64,000 nt of DNA from Myxocyprinus asiaticus (taxonomy: Eukaryota; Chordata; Actinopteri; Cypriniformes; Catostomidae): positions 20,792,001 to 20,856,000 of the forward strand of contig NC_059347.1 of NCBI RefSeq assembly GCF_019703515.2, read 5' to 3'. Position 1 is the first letter of the stretch. Each line of letters opens with the position of its first letter. The notes under the pieces were generated by a model. It saw nothing but the letters and a program-made list of their open reading frames with translations. It was not told the DNA's origin and made no database searches. Positions 15,141 to 25,800 of the stretch are shown piece after piece. The translations under genes and the position numbers were made by a program.

Positions 15141-16983
15141 CTCGAACCTCGTTGCTCCAGTAATCTCCTCCCTGCCATGCCAACTCACGTCTCATCACCA
15201 CTCTAACCGCAAACATGTGGGTGGGCCAAAGAGGCGATGATGAAGAAGTAGGCGTTGACCTGTTTATGCAGAGGCAGACTTTTGCTGATGTATTCATCTC
15301 TATTACGTAGTACAGATGAGGAAGTAGAAAATGAGTCGTTTTGGAATATTGGTTTCAATAAAGCCTTTTTTTGAACTAACAAATAAGTTTTGAGTTCTGA
15401 AACTTACAGTATGTTTATATAGTACTATGACCTCTTATATGTCAAAATTGAATTTCTCAATTCATGACCCCTTAATATTGTTTTTTTTTTCCAAGCCAAA
15501 AGTGATGGTGTCGCTTTAGAAGACATTAATTTAACAGCTGGAGTCGTATGGATGGTGTTTATGCTGACTGTCTGTGATTTTTGGAGCTTCAAAAGTGAAA
15601 TCACCATCCACTTACATTTTAAGGACCTACTGAGCTGAGACATTTTTTCTGTTTTTCTTCAAATGTGTTCTGCTGAAGAAAGAAAGTCACACACACCTGG
15701 GATATCATGAGGGTGAGTAAATAATGAGAGAAATTTCATTTTTGGGTGAACTAACCATTTAATTGTCCAAATACTTTTTGGAACTTTTTGGTAATAGATG
15801 AACAGTAGATGGAACTAAAGGAAAAATTAATCCACTGCTTGTAGCCATACCCTCGTCAAAGACTTGATAGTGCAGCCGGCTCCTCTCACAAGCAAAGCTC
15901 CCACACTGAACAGCACAAGCATGTGCAGATCAGGGAGGCATCCAGGGTCTGCTGCCAGTTCAATACTCCATGTACAAGGCAGATAGAGCAACCATGTTCC
16001 TACAACAACAAAAAATTAAATTTGACCAAATTTTGATATATTCAGGGTTACCACTCTTTTGGACCAATGCATTTCCACCTTTCCAGTAATTTGTGATTTC
16101 TGGATACAGATTTCTAAAAATCCTTCTGATTCAGACCAATCTGCTAATGAATAATTTAGACTGAGATTTGTTAACTGATTTGTGAACCATTTCAACTAAT
16201 TCACTGAAAAGAACTGACTCAAAAGAGCGATTCGGTGACCAATCGGACATCACTATGGCTTGCGAACAAATTCTATCTAGGACGTGAAATATTTTAGAGC
16301 AAAAACTAAAGAAAACTTTAATCACTATAGACTTTTCCATGACTTTTGAGATTTTATTTGTTTACATGACTTTTTTCCAGGCCTGGGAAATACTATTTTA
16401 AAATTCCATGACCGTGGAAACCCAGTATAATGTGAGAATATAGTTACAAGAATATTTTGTCCTTGTTGAGCTTAGAAAAAAAATTACCTTCTCCCCAATT
16501 TTGAGTCACTTTGACCCAGAAAGACGTTTGGAGTTTTATGCACTATAATAATAAGGAAAGTCTCATAAAGTAAAAAATGCATTTAAATAATTATATCTCT
16601 GCAACAAGCATTAGAAAGCCAAGACTATCCCTTTACTGTAGTCTGTACACTCAAAAAAAATTCTGGATAAAAATGACTCAAAATTACAGATAGACCGATA
16701 TATCAGTTTTGCAGATTAATTGATATTTATTATTATAATTGTTTCTCCATGTTCCTCTGTGGCCGGCACCGGAGGATTCTACAGTTAGAGCGGCTTGGTT
16801 CTACAGTACAACAACGACTCTAGAGGTGAAATAAAAGCAATCACATGGGGATTTTCTGTATCTAAATCTTTCATCATTGACATTATTTATCCATATATCT
16901 ATCCTCACTTTAATGCATATGTGCCTTGTCAGCACATATATAATTTCTCCAACTTCATATCTTGTGACTAATAATAATAATAA

Positions 16984-19199
16984 ATATAGCTGCAAGCAGC
17001 GATGACGGGCCCAAGCACTACGGCGCCATCACCACCTGGTGGCTCTAGGAAAACAAAGCATGGTGGCCGCATGTATTTGAGAGGGTAAATATAAGAGGAC
17101 ATTTTCAAAGTCACACAAAGTGTCACACTTCCTGTTGTCAGTTGGTGGTGCTATGGCCGTGACCCATAATAGCCATATAAATGTGATCAGCCCCCATTAC
17201 CAAACATACAGCTGAATTTTCATCAAAAACATACAATTCACACAGAAGATATAAGGAAATTCCTGTTTCACATTTTTACCCTTAATTTATTGCATCACCA
17301 TGGCAAAACTGTTCGATATATCAAAACTCCGTTCACAATTTAGCATCTTCAATGTCTTGGCATAATATTGCCTAAATTTGGTGACAGTCACATGATTCCC
17401 CTAGGAGGAGTATTCAAAAGTTCAGGGCCTGCAATTTTCAAAAAATGCACATTCAGTCCAAAATGGCTGACTTTCTGTTGGGCGGAGCTAATGACTGTAA
17501 TACTGAAAGTTGTCCGGCTTGATGAGAACAATATATGTAGCAAGTTTGGCGATCGTAGAAGAAAATGACCCACACAACTTTGGTCAAAAGGTGGTGCTAC
17601 AGAGTTCCCCAGCCACGCCCATGTGTTAACTTTTTCCCAGGCCTAATGGCGACAACTCAAAATTCAAGCATGACAAGTTCATCAAAAACATATATAATGA
17701 CATTTATAAAAAAAAAGGAATAATGACATTTAATACGTTGCCATGGCAACACTATTTAAGATATCACAAATCCCTTCAGAATTTTAAATCTGCACTGTCT
17801 TGACATTATTCTAAATTTTTTTTGAAGCAATTCAGGTTAACATAATAGGGATATTTCAAAGTCTGTTAAAAGTGACACACTTCCTTCCGCCAGTTGGTGG
17901 CACTATGGCCGTGACCCACAATAGCTACATTAATGTGATCAGCCTGTAAGGACAAACATTTGGCAAAATTTTTATGTAAAATCACACCATGCACGCAGAA
18001 GATATGAGACATTTCCTTATTCCATTTTTTTGACGTTATTTTATCGCTTTGCCATGGCAACACTGTTCGATATATAAAAAAAATCCCTTCAAATCAAAAA
18101 AATCAAATCAAATCACTTTTATTGTCACACAACCATATACACAAGTGCAATGGTGTGTGTAATTCTTGGGTGCAGTTCCGATCAACATAGCAGACGTGAC
18201 AGTGATGAGACATATACCAATTTACAATAACATCAAATTAACACAACACAATTTAAAGTCTAATATACACATAATTACACACAACAATATACAAATAATA
18301 ACATACACTGTACAGTATACAATACACACAATATAGATACACATTATTCAATAAAAATAAAAAAGTATATATAGTAGTATATATAGAATGTACAGTAGGT
18401 TGTATTGTACTGTATTGACATTCAGGCTGTCAGTTGATAGTAAGTTGTTAAGAGAGAATATAATATAATAATAATATAATTTATGACAGTCCAATGTGAG
18501 ATATAAGAGTAATAAAGTGCAGGGCTGATGTATTTTGATCGTGGGAGATCAAGAGTTCAAAAGTCTGATTGCTTGGGGGAAGAAGCTATCATGAAGTCGG
18601 CTGGTGCGGGTCCTGATGCTGCGATACCGTCTACCTGATGGTAGCAGTGAGAACAGCCCATGGCTCGGGTGGCTGGAGTCTCTGATAATCCTCCGAGCTT
18701 TTTTCACACACCGTCTGGTATATATGTCCTGGAGGGAGGGAAGCTCAACTCCGATGATGTGTCTGGCAGTTCGCACCACCCTTTGCAAGCCCTAAATTTC
18801 ACAATTTAGCATCGTCAATGTCTTGGCATGATGTCGCCCACATTTGGTACCTGTAACATGAAATCCCTGGGAGGAGTATATCAAATTCCTGAGCATGCAT
18901 TTTTCAAACAATCCAAAATGGCCAACTTCCTTTTGGGCAGAGCTTATGACTGTCAGCGCGAAAGTTGTCCGGCTTGATGAGATCTATATGTGTACAAAGT
19001 TTGGTGACTGTAGCTCAAAAGGGATGTGCTACATAGCCCCCCGAACATGCCCATGTTCTAGGTGGCGCCGCAGAGCCCCTCCCGCACCCCCCCACCTGTA
19101 ACTCTGTCACGCCCTAATGGCCAGCGACTCTGATGTGTGTGCAAACTTTCAAGAGTTTTCATGCATTTTATGTACCCCAAAAGTACTGAAAATCTTGAA

Positions 19200-19234
<35 letters not shown>

Positions 19235-19300
19235 TAATAATAATAATCCTTAGAAGAACAATAGGGCCTCCACACTTTCAGTGCTTGGGCCCTAATAATA
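16984..19300 (+). repeat. Interspersed repeat with internal duplications (GCTGCAAGCAGCG ... TGGGCCC)
   Basis: Starts near GCTGCAAGCAGCGATGACGG and ends CAGTGCTTGGGCCCT, flanked on both sides by short TAATAATAATAA runs that may be the target duplication. Inside, a unit recurs at about 17310-17580 and 18800-19020, with the shared phrases CACAATTTAGCATC, GTCTTGGCAT and GTTGTCCGGCTTGATGAGA. The unit also begins around 17750 before it is cut by the LINE insertion at about 18085. No convincing protein. Family not assigned; the organisation suggests a non-autonomous element with tandem internal units. Confidence 0.55.
18085..18793 (-). mobile_element. 5'-truncated L2/Rex-type LINE 3' end
   Basis: The minus-strand frame 18788-18549 encodes the C-terminal end of a LINE reverse transcriptase polyprotein: RVVRTARHIIGVELPSLQDI, then SHGLFSLLPSGRRYRSIRTR and DSFFPQAIRLLN, the highly conserved tail seen in fish L2/CR1-group LINEs. 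The 3' UTR follows (18548-18120), and the element ends in a TGATTTGATT repeat tail near 18085-18120. Flanking sequence of the host repeat resumes directly after it (CACAATTTAGCATC at about 18800). Confidence 0.82.
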
Positions 19301-19749
19301 ATAAAAACATGATTCCTCATTAAACCTCATGTTGTGAAATGTATACAGAACACTTCATCTGGTGACTATATAGGCTATAAAAGGCTTAATTTGGTAAGTA
19401 CATAAATAAAGAGCAATATAATGGGGCCAAGTCTCTGTCCTTTCAACATAAAGAGTCCCTGGTGTGTTTAAGGCTTTAAAGTTAAAAGTCCCACATTATG
19501 TTTCAAATCTGTATTTTGTCCTGGGTATTGTTGGGATTTTGGTTGAACAATAAACTGCATTTGGGATTTTATTCAATTTGGACACTTTTGGCCTCTGTGT
19601 CTGTGCCCGTCACAGTAAGGAAACACTAAGAAAATTGTTAACATTCTGTAAATATATCTTAAAAAGCGTTGGCATATTAATCAGTTATCTGCCTTTTCCA
19701 CCACCTTAGTTATCGGTATTGGCAAAATCCATAATCGGTCGACCTCTAC

Positions 19750-19866
19750 CACAAATGGAGCATGCCCCAAATATTCACTGAACAAAGCATGTAATCATGT
19801 GCTGAATTTGCCTCCTGGACATAATAGATCTTGTACTCTGCTTGGAGGCATTTCATAAGAGCTCAC
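19750..19866. other. COQ2 intron 1 start
   Basis: Short intron stretch next to the COQ2 exon 1 donor (GTGAGC on the minus strand, 19866-19861). Nothing else recognised. Confidence 0.4.
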
Positions 19867-20545
19867 CTATGGGTTTGTCCAGTCTCATAAATCTGAGGTA
19901 GGGTTTAACGGACGCTGGGGCTGCATTCACAATCTCAGCAGGTGTCAGGCTGAAAAACCTCTTGCCATAGTGGTGTCATCCCTTTTGTTAAAGCAGGATC
20001 CAGACTGACAGAGACCTATGGTGACATTTTCATGGGGTCTTCTGAGATTTGAGAAAAAGGCATTGCAGATTTGTGGTAGACTCTTCTCAGCAGGATGTGG
20101 GTGAAGCAGTGTCAGTAGTCTGGTGGACATCATTCTGTCTGTTGTGCTGTCATGACCAACTTAGTAAGCAATGTCACAACTGCAAATGAGCAGAGCACTT
20201 CAGGAACAAAAACCTGAAAACAGTCACAGCAGAAGAATACATACAATACACAGTGTGCAGAATAGATTTACTGACGAGTCATGACAATGGCAGGTTGAGT
20301 GAATATAGCTCTGTCTGGCAATATTCTGTACAAGCATGTAAAATACAAACTTAAACTCTGAGCTATTTGTAAAGCTCGCAATTACATTAAAACTTACTAC
20401 TCTAATGCCTAGAATGGGTTAACCAAAGGTGTCACATCAGACGTAACACGTTGTGTACGAAAAACAAATATTAGATAACAGTAATATATGAATGCTCTTT
20501 TAAAAATGCTTTTATATCAACGATTGACCATTTTGTCAATTGCAA

Positions 20546-20660
20546 ACTTACAGCGCTCTCTAACAGGTGGCCATTCATTTGAAGGCCTTTACAATCAGTG
20601 CACCACTGCTGTGTCTGTGTCCCCCCGGAAACATCTGCTTTTCGTATAGTTCCGCCGGCG
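20546..20660 (-). other. coq2: Possible COQ2 5' untranslated exon
   Basis: The minus-strand exon carrying the COQ2 ATG has a good acceptor at its 5' edge (CTCATTTGCAG, exon starting at 20179), which implies an upstream exon. A GC-richer stretch ending GAGAGCGCT followed by GTAAGT (20551-20546) is the best candidate. The 365-nt interval between them has no frame of note. Evidence is splice-site context only. Confidence 0.4.
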
Positions 20661-20805
20661 AAAATAAATAAATACATTAAGAAATAAATTATATACATGG
20701 TCATTTAATGTTAGCTTTTCATTTTACAGTGAACATTGTAACTTTATTTAATTTTTTATTACATCCATAAGTATGAATGTACTATTTCGTAAAATCTAAA
20801 AAAAA

Positions 20806-20886
<81 letters not shown>

Positions 20887-21749
20887 TTTACGCATTTCAA
20901 TATTATAACAAAATTGCATCAAACTGAATTGTATAATCTTTAAAGAAATCAAAAAATAAAAAACGAAATATTTTACGTTTTGTTCATTTAATGAGTTTTT
21001 TTTTTTTTAAATGCACAATTTAAAAAAATAAACAATCTAATTTAATGGAATTTTCTAATGAAATTAAAATGCGTTAAACTAGTGTTTCGATCGTAATGCA
21101 GAAGAACTGAAAAACACGAGTGGATGTAAAACTGTAATAAGAAATGCATGCACCTGCTTACCTGAAAATATTTAAAAGAATCTGTTTGAAACATACTGGA
21201 TGTAAATGTTATTTTCGCCCACCTGTATGAGTTATTAAATATTAACTCCAAAATACCACACCATTGTGCTATTTTGACATTGTGTCAGCGCTTTTCAATG
21301 AACTTTCTTTTGTGGTCATTGGAAAACATTACACGATTGCTTGTCAAACTACTGTAAATCTGAACGTGAAAATAAACAATACATTTAAACATTTTGTTTA
21401 TAACAATTGAGTAATTGTTCATTTATTGTTTAATATTATTTTTAAAATGTTTGGGAATTTTATGGAAACCGTAAAATGATCAGTTCATGTATTCAATATA
21501 GAGACGACCTCTTGTAGCCTATAATATGGACTTTGTACATGCTTTAACATGTTTATGGGTCTTCCCCTCACAACGCAAATGCAAACTTTATGTCTTATGC
21601 TTTCACATAAGTCTTGAGGAGTCATTTTTATCTGTACCCTTTTAATATGTGGCATTATTAAAATCTGCGCCCCATTGAATACCATCAATGCTTCGTTTTT
21701 TTCTAAGTATTTACACAGTGATTTAATTGACAGAAATCATGCTCTTCCT
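20661..21749. promoter_or_regulatory. Shared COQ2-MFSD10 upstream region
   Basis: About 1 kb between the presumed 5' exons of COQ2 (-) and MFSD10 (+). It contains an A-run and (TA)n at about 20800-20881 and is otherwise AT-rich with no gene. The head-to-head layout would allow a shared promoter, but no core motif could be assigned with confidence. Confidence 0.35.
20822..20881. repeat. (TA)n microsatellite
   Basis: A run of about 24 A followed by about 60 bases of TA. Confidence 0.95.
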
Positions 21750-21877
21750 TCTATACGTCACAGCTGTGTCGTAGCTGGTGAAACGAGACACCGCGCTTCC
21801 TGGTGTGTGTTCACGAGCGATGGGAGAGTTTGTGGAAAGTCGCGCATCATCTTCTGCGAACTCTGATTGATCTGGAG
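21750..21877 (+). other. mfsd10: MFSD10 5' untranslated exon
   Basis: A GC-richer stretch ending TGATTGATCTGGAG with a strong donor (GTAAGA from 21878). The next exon opens at 22794 and carries the ATG at 22895. The transcription start is not visible; the left limit is approximate. The intron between them (21878-22793) holds a foldback MITE at about 22134-22697. Confidence 0.55.
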
Positions 21878-22133
21878 GTAAGATATCAAACTAACTGTAC
21901 CATCTAGTTTAAAAAGAAGAAAATCTTCAGCATAACTGAGGTATTAACGGTCAAGTCTTTCTTAATTAGTTACAGTTATGTTAACCGCATATGTGCCTTG
22001 AGACTATTAAGCAAACTGGATTCAAGTAGCCTAACTTACAAGGTTAAACTGGTTCACTAATTGCCTCAGCACTTCTATAGGTATTTAAAGTATGGAAAAG
22101 GTAACGTATTGCAATGCCCAGAAACTGCATTAC

Positions 22134-22697
22134 AGGAATAGTTCACCCAAGAATACAAATTCTCTCATAATTTACTCCCAGATGTATGACTTTCTTTCTT
22201 TTGCAGAACACAAATGAATATTTTTAGAAGAATATCTCAGCTCTGTAGGTCCATATAACGCAAGTGATTGGTGACTAGAACTTTGAAGCTCCAAAAAGAA
22301 CATAAAGGCAGCATAAAAGTAATCCATATTGGTTAAATCCATGTCTTCAGAAGTGATATGATAGGTGTGGGTGAAAAACAGATCAATATTTAAGTTCTTT
22401 TTTACTATAAATCTCCACCTTTGACCAGTCCCGATCAATAGGTTGTGATATGCACGAAAAAACAAAAGAACAAGAATGTGGAAGTGAAAGTGAAAGTGGA
22501 GATTGATAGTAAAAAAGGACTTAAATATTGATCTGTTTCTCACCCACACCTGTCATATCGCTTCAGAAGACATGGATTATACCACTGATGTTGTTAAACT
22601 TAATTTGTGTTCATCAGAAGAAAGTCATACACATCTGCGATGGCATGAGGGTGAGTAAATGATGAGAGAATTTTAATATTTTGGGTGAACTATTCCT
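22134..22697. repeat. Foldback MITE in MFSD10 intron 1
   Basis: The left end reads AGGAATAGTTCACCC (about 22134) and the right end is its inverse GGGTGAACTATTCCT; TTAA follows at 22698-22701, while the left flank is degraded to TTAC. Both arms carry the family phrases (GTATGACTTTCTTTCTTTTG, CTCAGCTCTGTAGGTCCAT). No coding capacity. Confidence 0.8.
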
Positions 22698-22894
22698 TTA
22701 ATAATCAACAACAATGAAATTTGTCAGGATATAGCCTATATTGTACTACGTGAGCATTACTGTTTTTCAATTTGATGTTTTGTTTTTCTCCAGTAATTCC
22801 CTCTAAGAGCTGCAAATTCAGTTCATTGACCACAGGAGATGTTTTAAGAGTTCTCAGCCGTTTAAAACTATTTCTGTACAACCAGAGCGGAGAA

Positions 22895-25800
22895 ATGGCA
22901 AGTGACAAAACTGCATCTGCTGAGGATACCCGCTCTTCCAGAGTCATCAGGGTGGTCTTTTTGGCACTGCTGCTTGACTTGCTGGGTTTTACATTAATAT
23001 TACCCCTGCTCCCCTCTATCCTGGACCACTACAGTCAAATTGGGGTGAGGTCAACGTTCAAAGGTTATAACTCTGATTTATTGTATGTTTGTGTGCTTTG
23101 CTGTGATTTAAACGAGCTGAAAAGGTCCTGGTTCATTATTCAGAAAGAAATGCTGCTGTACAGCATTTAACCTAGATTACTCATACTATACATAGCTATA
23201 GATTGTTTGACTTTACATGATGAATTTGTGAGTGTGTAATTCTCCAGCTCTGACACGTTCCCCCTACTATGTCCTGCTTGTGTTTGTCTAAAACAGACAG
23301 AACATATCCTGCACAAAAGGCCTTTTTTACACACTTATTATATTTCAGCTTGGTTTGTTCAAGAGTCAGGTCTGTGGAAAGCCTCCAAGCTTGGAGCAGT
23401 TCTTTCTATTAAATGAAACTGACAATAGGTTCATTCACTTTTTCATTTCATTGACACGTGAGCCCAGAAATCTGCCAGAAATACATTGTTGTGCATACAG
23501 TTTTATTTGATTTTTTTTTACTCTGATAGGTGTGTGTTCCACTTGATAGGAATGGCACCCAATAGCTTTCTATTATGATTCTAATGTCTGCTGCATCACT
23601 TTTTGCATTTCACAGGACAGTGTGTACCAGTCATTACAGAGTATAGTGGACTGGTTCAGAGGTGCAGTTGGAGTTCCTATGGAAACTAAATATAACAGTG
23701 TTCTTTTTGGAGGTAACTTACTCCAGTTGATCTTATGAGTTTGTTTAAATGAAGCACAACGTTTAAATTGACCTGTTGTACTGAGCACATTTACATAGCT
23801 TTTCTTCATTTCTTCATCTCGGGTGTCTTAGGTCTGATAGGCTCGCTCTACTCTTTGCTACAATTTCTGTCATCACCCATTACTGGGGCTCTTTCAGATG
23901 ACTATGGAAGAAAACCACTGCTGCTTTTAACAACTGTAGGTTTAGACTATACCATAATTTGACAAATAAAATAATCTATTGGACCCACACAGTCATAAAT
24001 GTTTCTTTGTGTAATTAAAGATGTAAGTGCCATAGCCATAAGGATGGTAAACAAATAATTAATTGTTAGAAATTGAAGTGCTCACAATGTACCTTCAATG
24101 CCTTCATGTTTTGTCAAAACCGTTTCCAGACCCACTAATATGAGATGGAATATTTTTCTTGTGCTTTTAGGTGGGTCTCATAGGCTCCTACATTCTGTGG
24201 GCTTTTTCTCGCAGTTTTAGCATTTTCCTCCTGTCTCGGGTGGTGGGAGGAATTTGTAAGGGTAATGTCAGCCTGTGCACTGCTATTGTGGCTGACCTAC
24301 CTTGTCCTAAAGCAAGAAACAAGGGAATGGTGAGTTAAATAATTTAATTAGATCATGTTTACAAGATCCTTTTTACATTTCAAAACAAACAAACAATAAC
24401 TTCAAGCAATAACTTTATTTTGTTGGTTTATCTGTTTTTTTATATTGTCAGGCAATGATTGGTGTTGCTTTCTCCTTGGGATTCACACTGGGGCCATTAA
24501 TGGGAGCATACTTTGCTCTGAAGCTCAAAGATGCTGAGATGTTTTATCAAGGCCCTGCCATGTTGGCTGTACTTTTTTCTTTAGGAGACCTGATCTTCAT
24601 TTTCCTCATGCTGCCAGAGACCTTACAAAAGGACAGCAAGGTGACAGAATGCAATGCAGAGAGGCCAAACAGCAAAAATGTAATAATCAGTGAAAGAATC
24701 AGTTTACTGACTGAATGCTAATTAAATAAACAGATTAATTCTTGCTTAGGATATGTGATATATATTCGAGATATTGTATATAACATAGTAATAAGTATGT
24801 AATATATATTCAATTACTTACACTACAATCAGTTAATTGTAATAGGCCTAACGAATCTTGTTACACTAAAAAAAAAAATTTGCACATTTCAATTTTACAG
24901 CGAATTTCCATCAAATTGAATTGTGTAATCTTTAACTAAATTAAATTATTAAAACTACAAATATTTAGAAAAAAATATTATTTGTTAAAGATTACTCAGT
25001 TCAATTCGTTGGAAATTAGTTATGAAATGAAAATGCATGAATTAAAAATTTAGTGAATTCGCACTTATACTTCAAATGTTTTGTTTTCAATGGAATTTTT
25101 AAGGCCTGAATTATAATAGGTAAGTTTGTTTAAATTAGTTTCATTAAAATTGTCTTTAATTATGAAACTGATGTATGTTTTCCATGACCCAGGAATCATC
25201 AGAATCGTCAGGTATTCAACAATCTGGAGATCTTCTTTACCCTGTAGCACTTTTCAATTTCACTGCTGTCACAAGAACAGAGAATCCACCATCTGAACAA
25301 AGTGAGTTCATGAAGACGTTTCACCAGATCTAGAAGTCTTATATTTAACCATTTTGAGTGCTTAGCTTACCCAATACTACTAAACAGCTGTTATTGCTCC
25401 TTAAAGTGTCACAGTATTTTTTTCTTTCTTCTAATAATTTTATTTTATATCTTAATTTATTTTCACAATAGAAATGCAAAATCTGAAGATGCTTGGCTTG
25501 GTTTACTTCACATATCTATTTCTCTTCTCTGGGTTGGAATTCACTTTGAGTTTTCTAACACATCAGCGCTTCCAGTTTTCAAGGTAAGGCTTAAAGTTAA
25601 GCCACTGAAACCTATACATAACAAGAGTTTGGTTTGAAAAATCAGTGTCTGATTAAGATGGTTCAGTATATAATGACAAGCAGGCTGCAGAATTTTGAAG
25701 CAATTATTATTTATAATAAACAACAGGAATGGAGGGAAAGTGAATAAAGGTTGCAGAAAAGTGTAGCTGCCCCTAGGATCCATGACTTCAAAACTACTAA

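Larger units (their letters stand above)
12358..15471. mobile_element. Kolobok-like DNA transposon with THAP and ballast-type exons
   Basis: Bounded by duplicated TTAA (12354-12357, 15472-15475). Its ends are imperfect inverted repeats: AGGTGTCATGTATAGAATT on the left, and GGGGTCATGAATTGAGAAAT on the inverted right. TTAA duplication plus a THAP zinc finger is the known signature of the Kolobok superfamily. On the minus strand it encodes a THAP exon (15140-14869); on the plus strand it has two spliced-looking exons of a CxCGxC/CC cysteine-rich protein (12649-12761, 14381-14450). No catalytic transposase core was found, so this copy is non-autonomous. A minus-strand LINE fragment occupies about 13170-14130. 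It sits inside a foldback MITE in COQ2 intron DNA. Confidence 0.68.
11705..15758. mobile_element. Foldback MITE split by a 3.1-kb insertion
   Basis: The left arm (11705-12357) starts AGGGATAGTTCACCC and the right arm (15472-15758) ends GGGTGAACTAACCA; the pair is flanked by TTAA (11701-11704, 15759-15762). The arms are complementary: GAAGCTCCAAAAATCACAGA and ATACGACTCCAGCGGTTAAA on the left have their complements at about 15525-15600. The right arm resumes exactly at a second TTAA (15472-15475) that repeats the one at 12354-12357. Removing 12358-15475 restores one normal element, so the intervening DNA inserted later. Confidence 0.82.
16683..19749. mobile_element. Old inverted-repeat element split by later insertions
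   Basis: The left end (TAGACCGATATATCAGTTTT) resembles the inverted right end (TAGAGGTCGACCGATTATGG then ATTTTGCCAATACCGATAA); both contain the CCGATAT/TTTTGC theme of a common fish interspersed repeat. Left arm about 16683-16975, right arm about 19305-19749. Between them sits a separate repeat (next entry). No transposase found. Confidence 0.55.

Noticed and set aside
20471..20704. 77-codon minus frame upstream of COQ2
   Set aside because: Mostly a hydrophobic run from AT-rich DNA and part of a likely untranslated exon; not joined in frame to COQ2.
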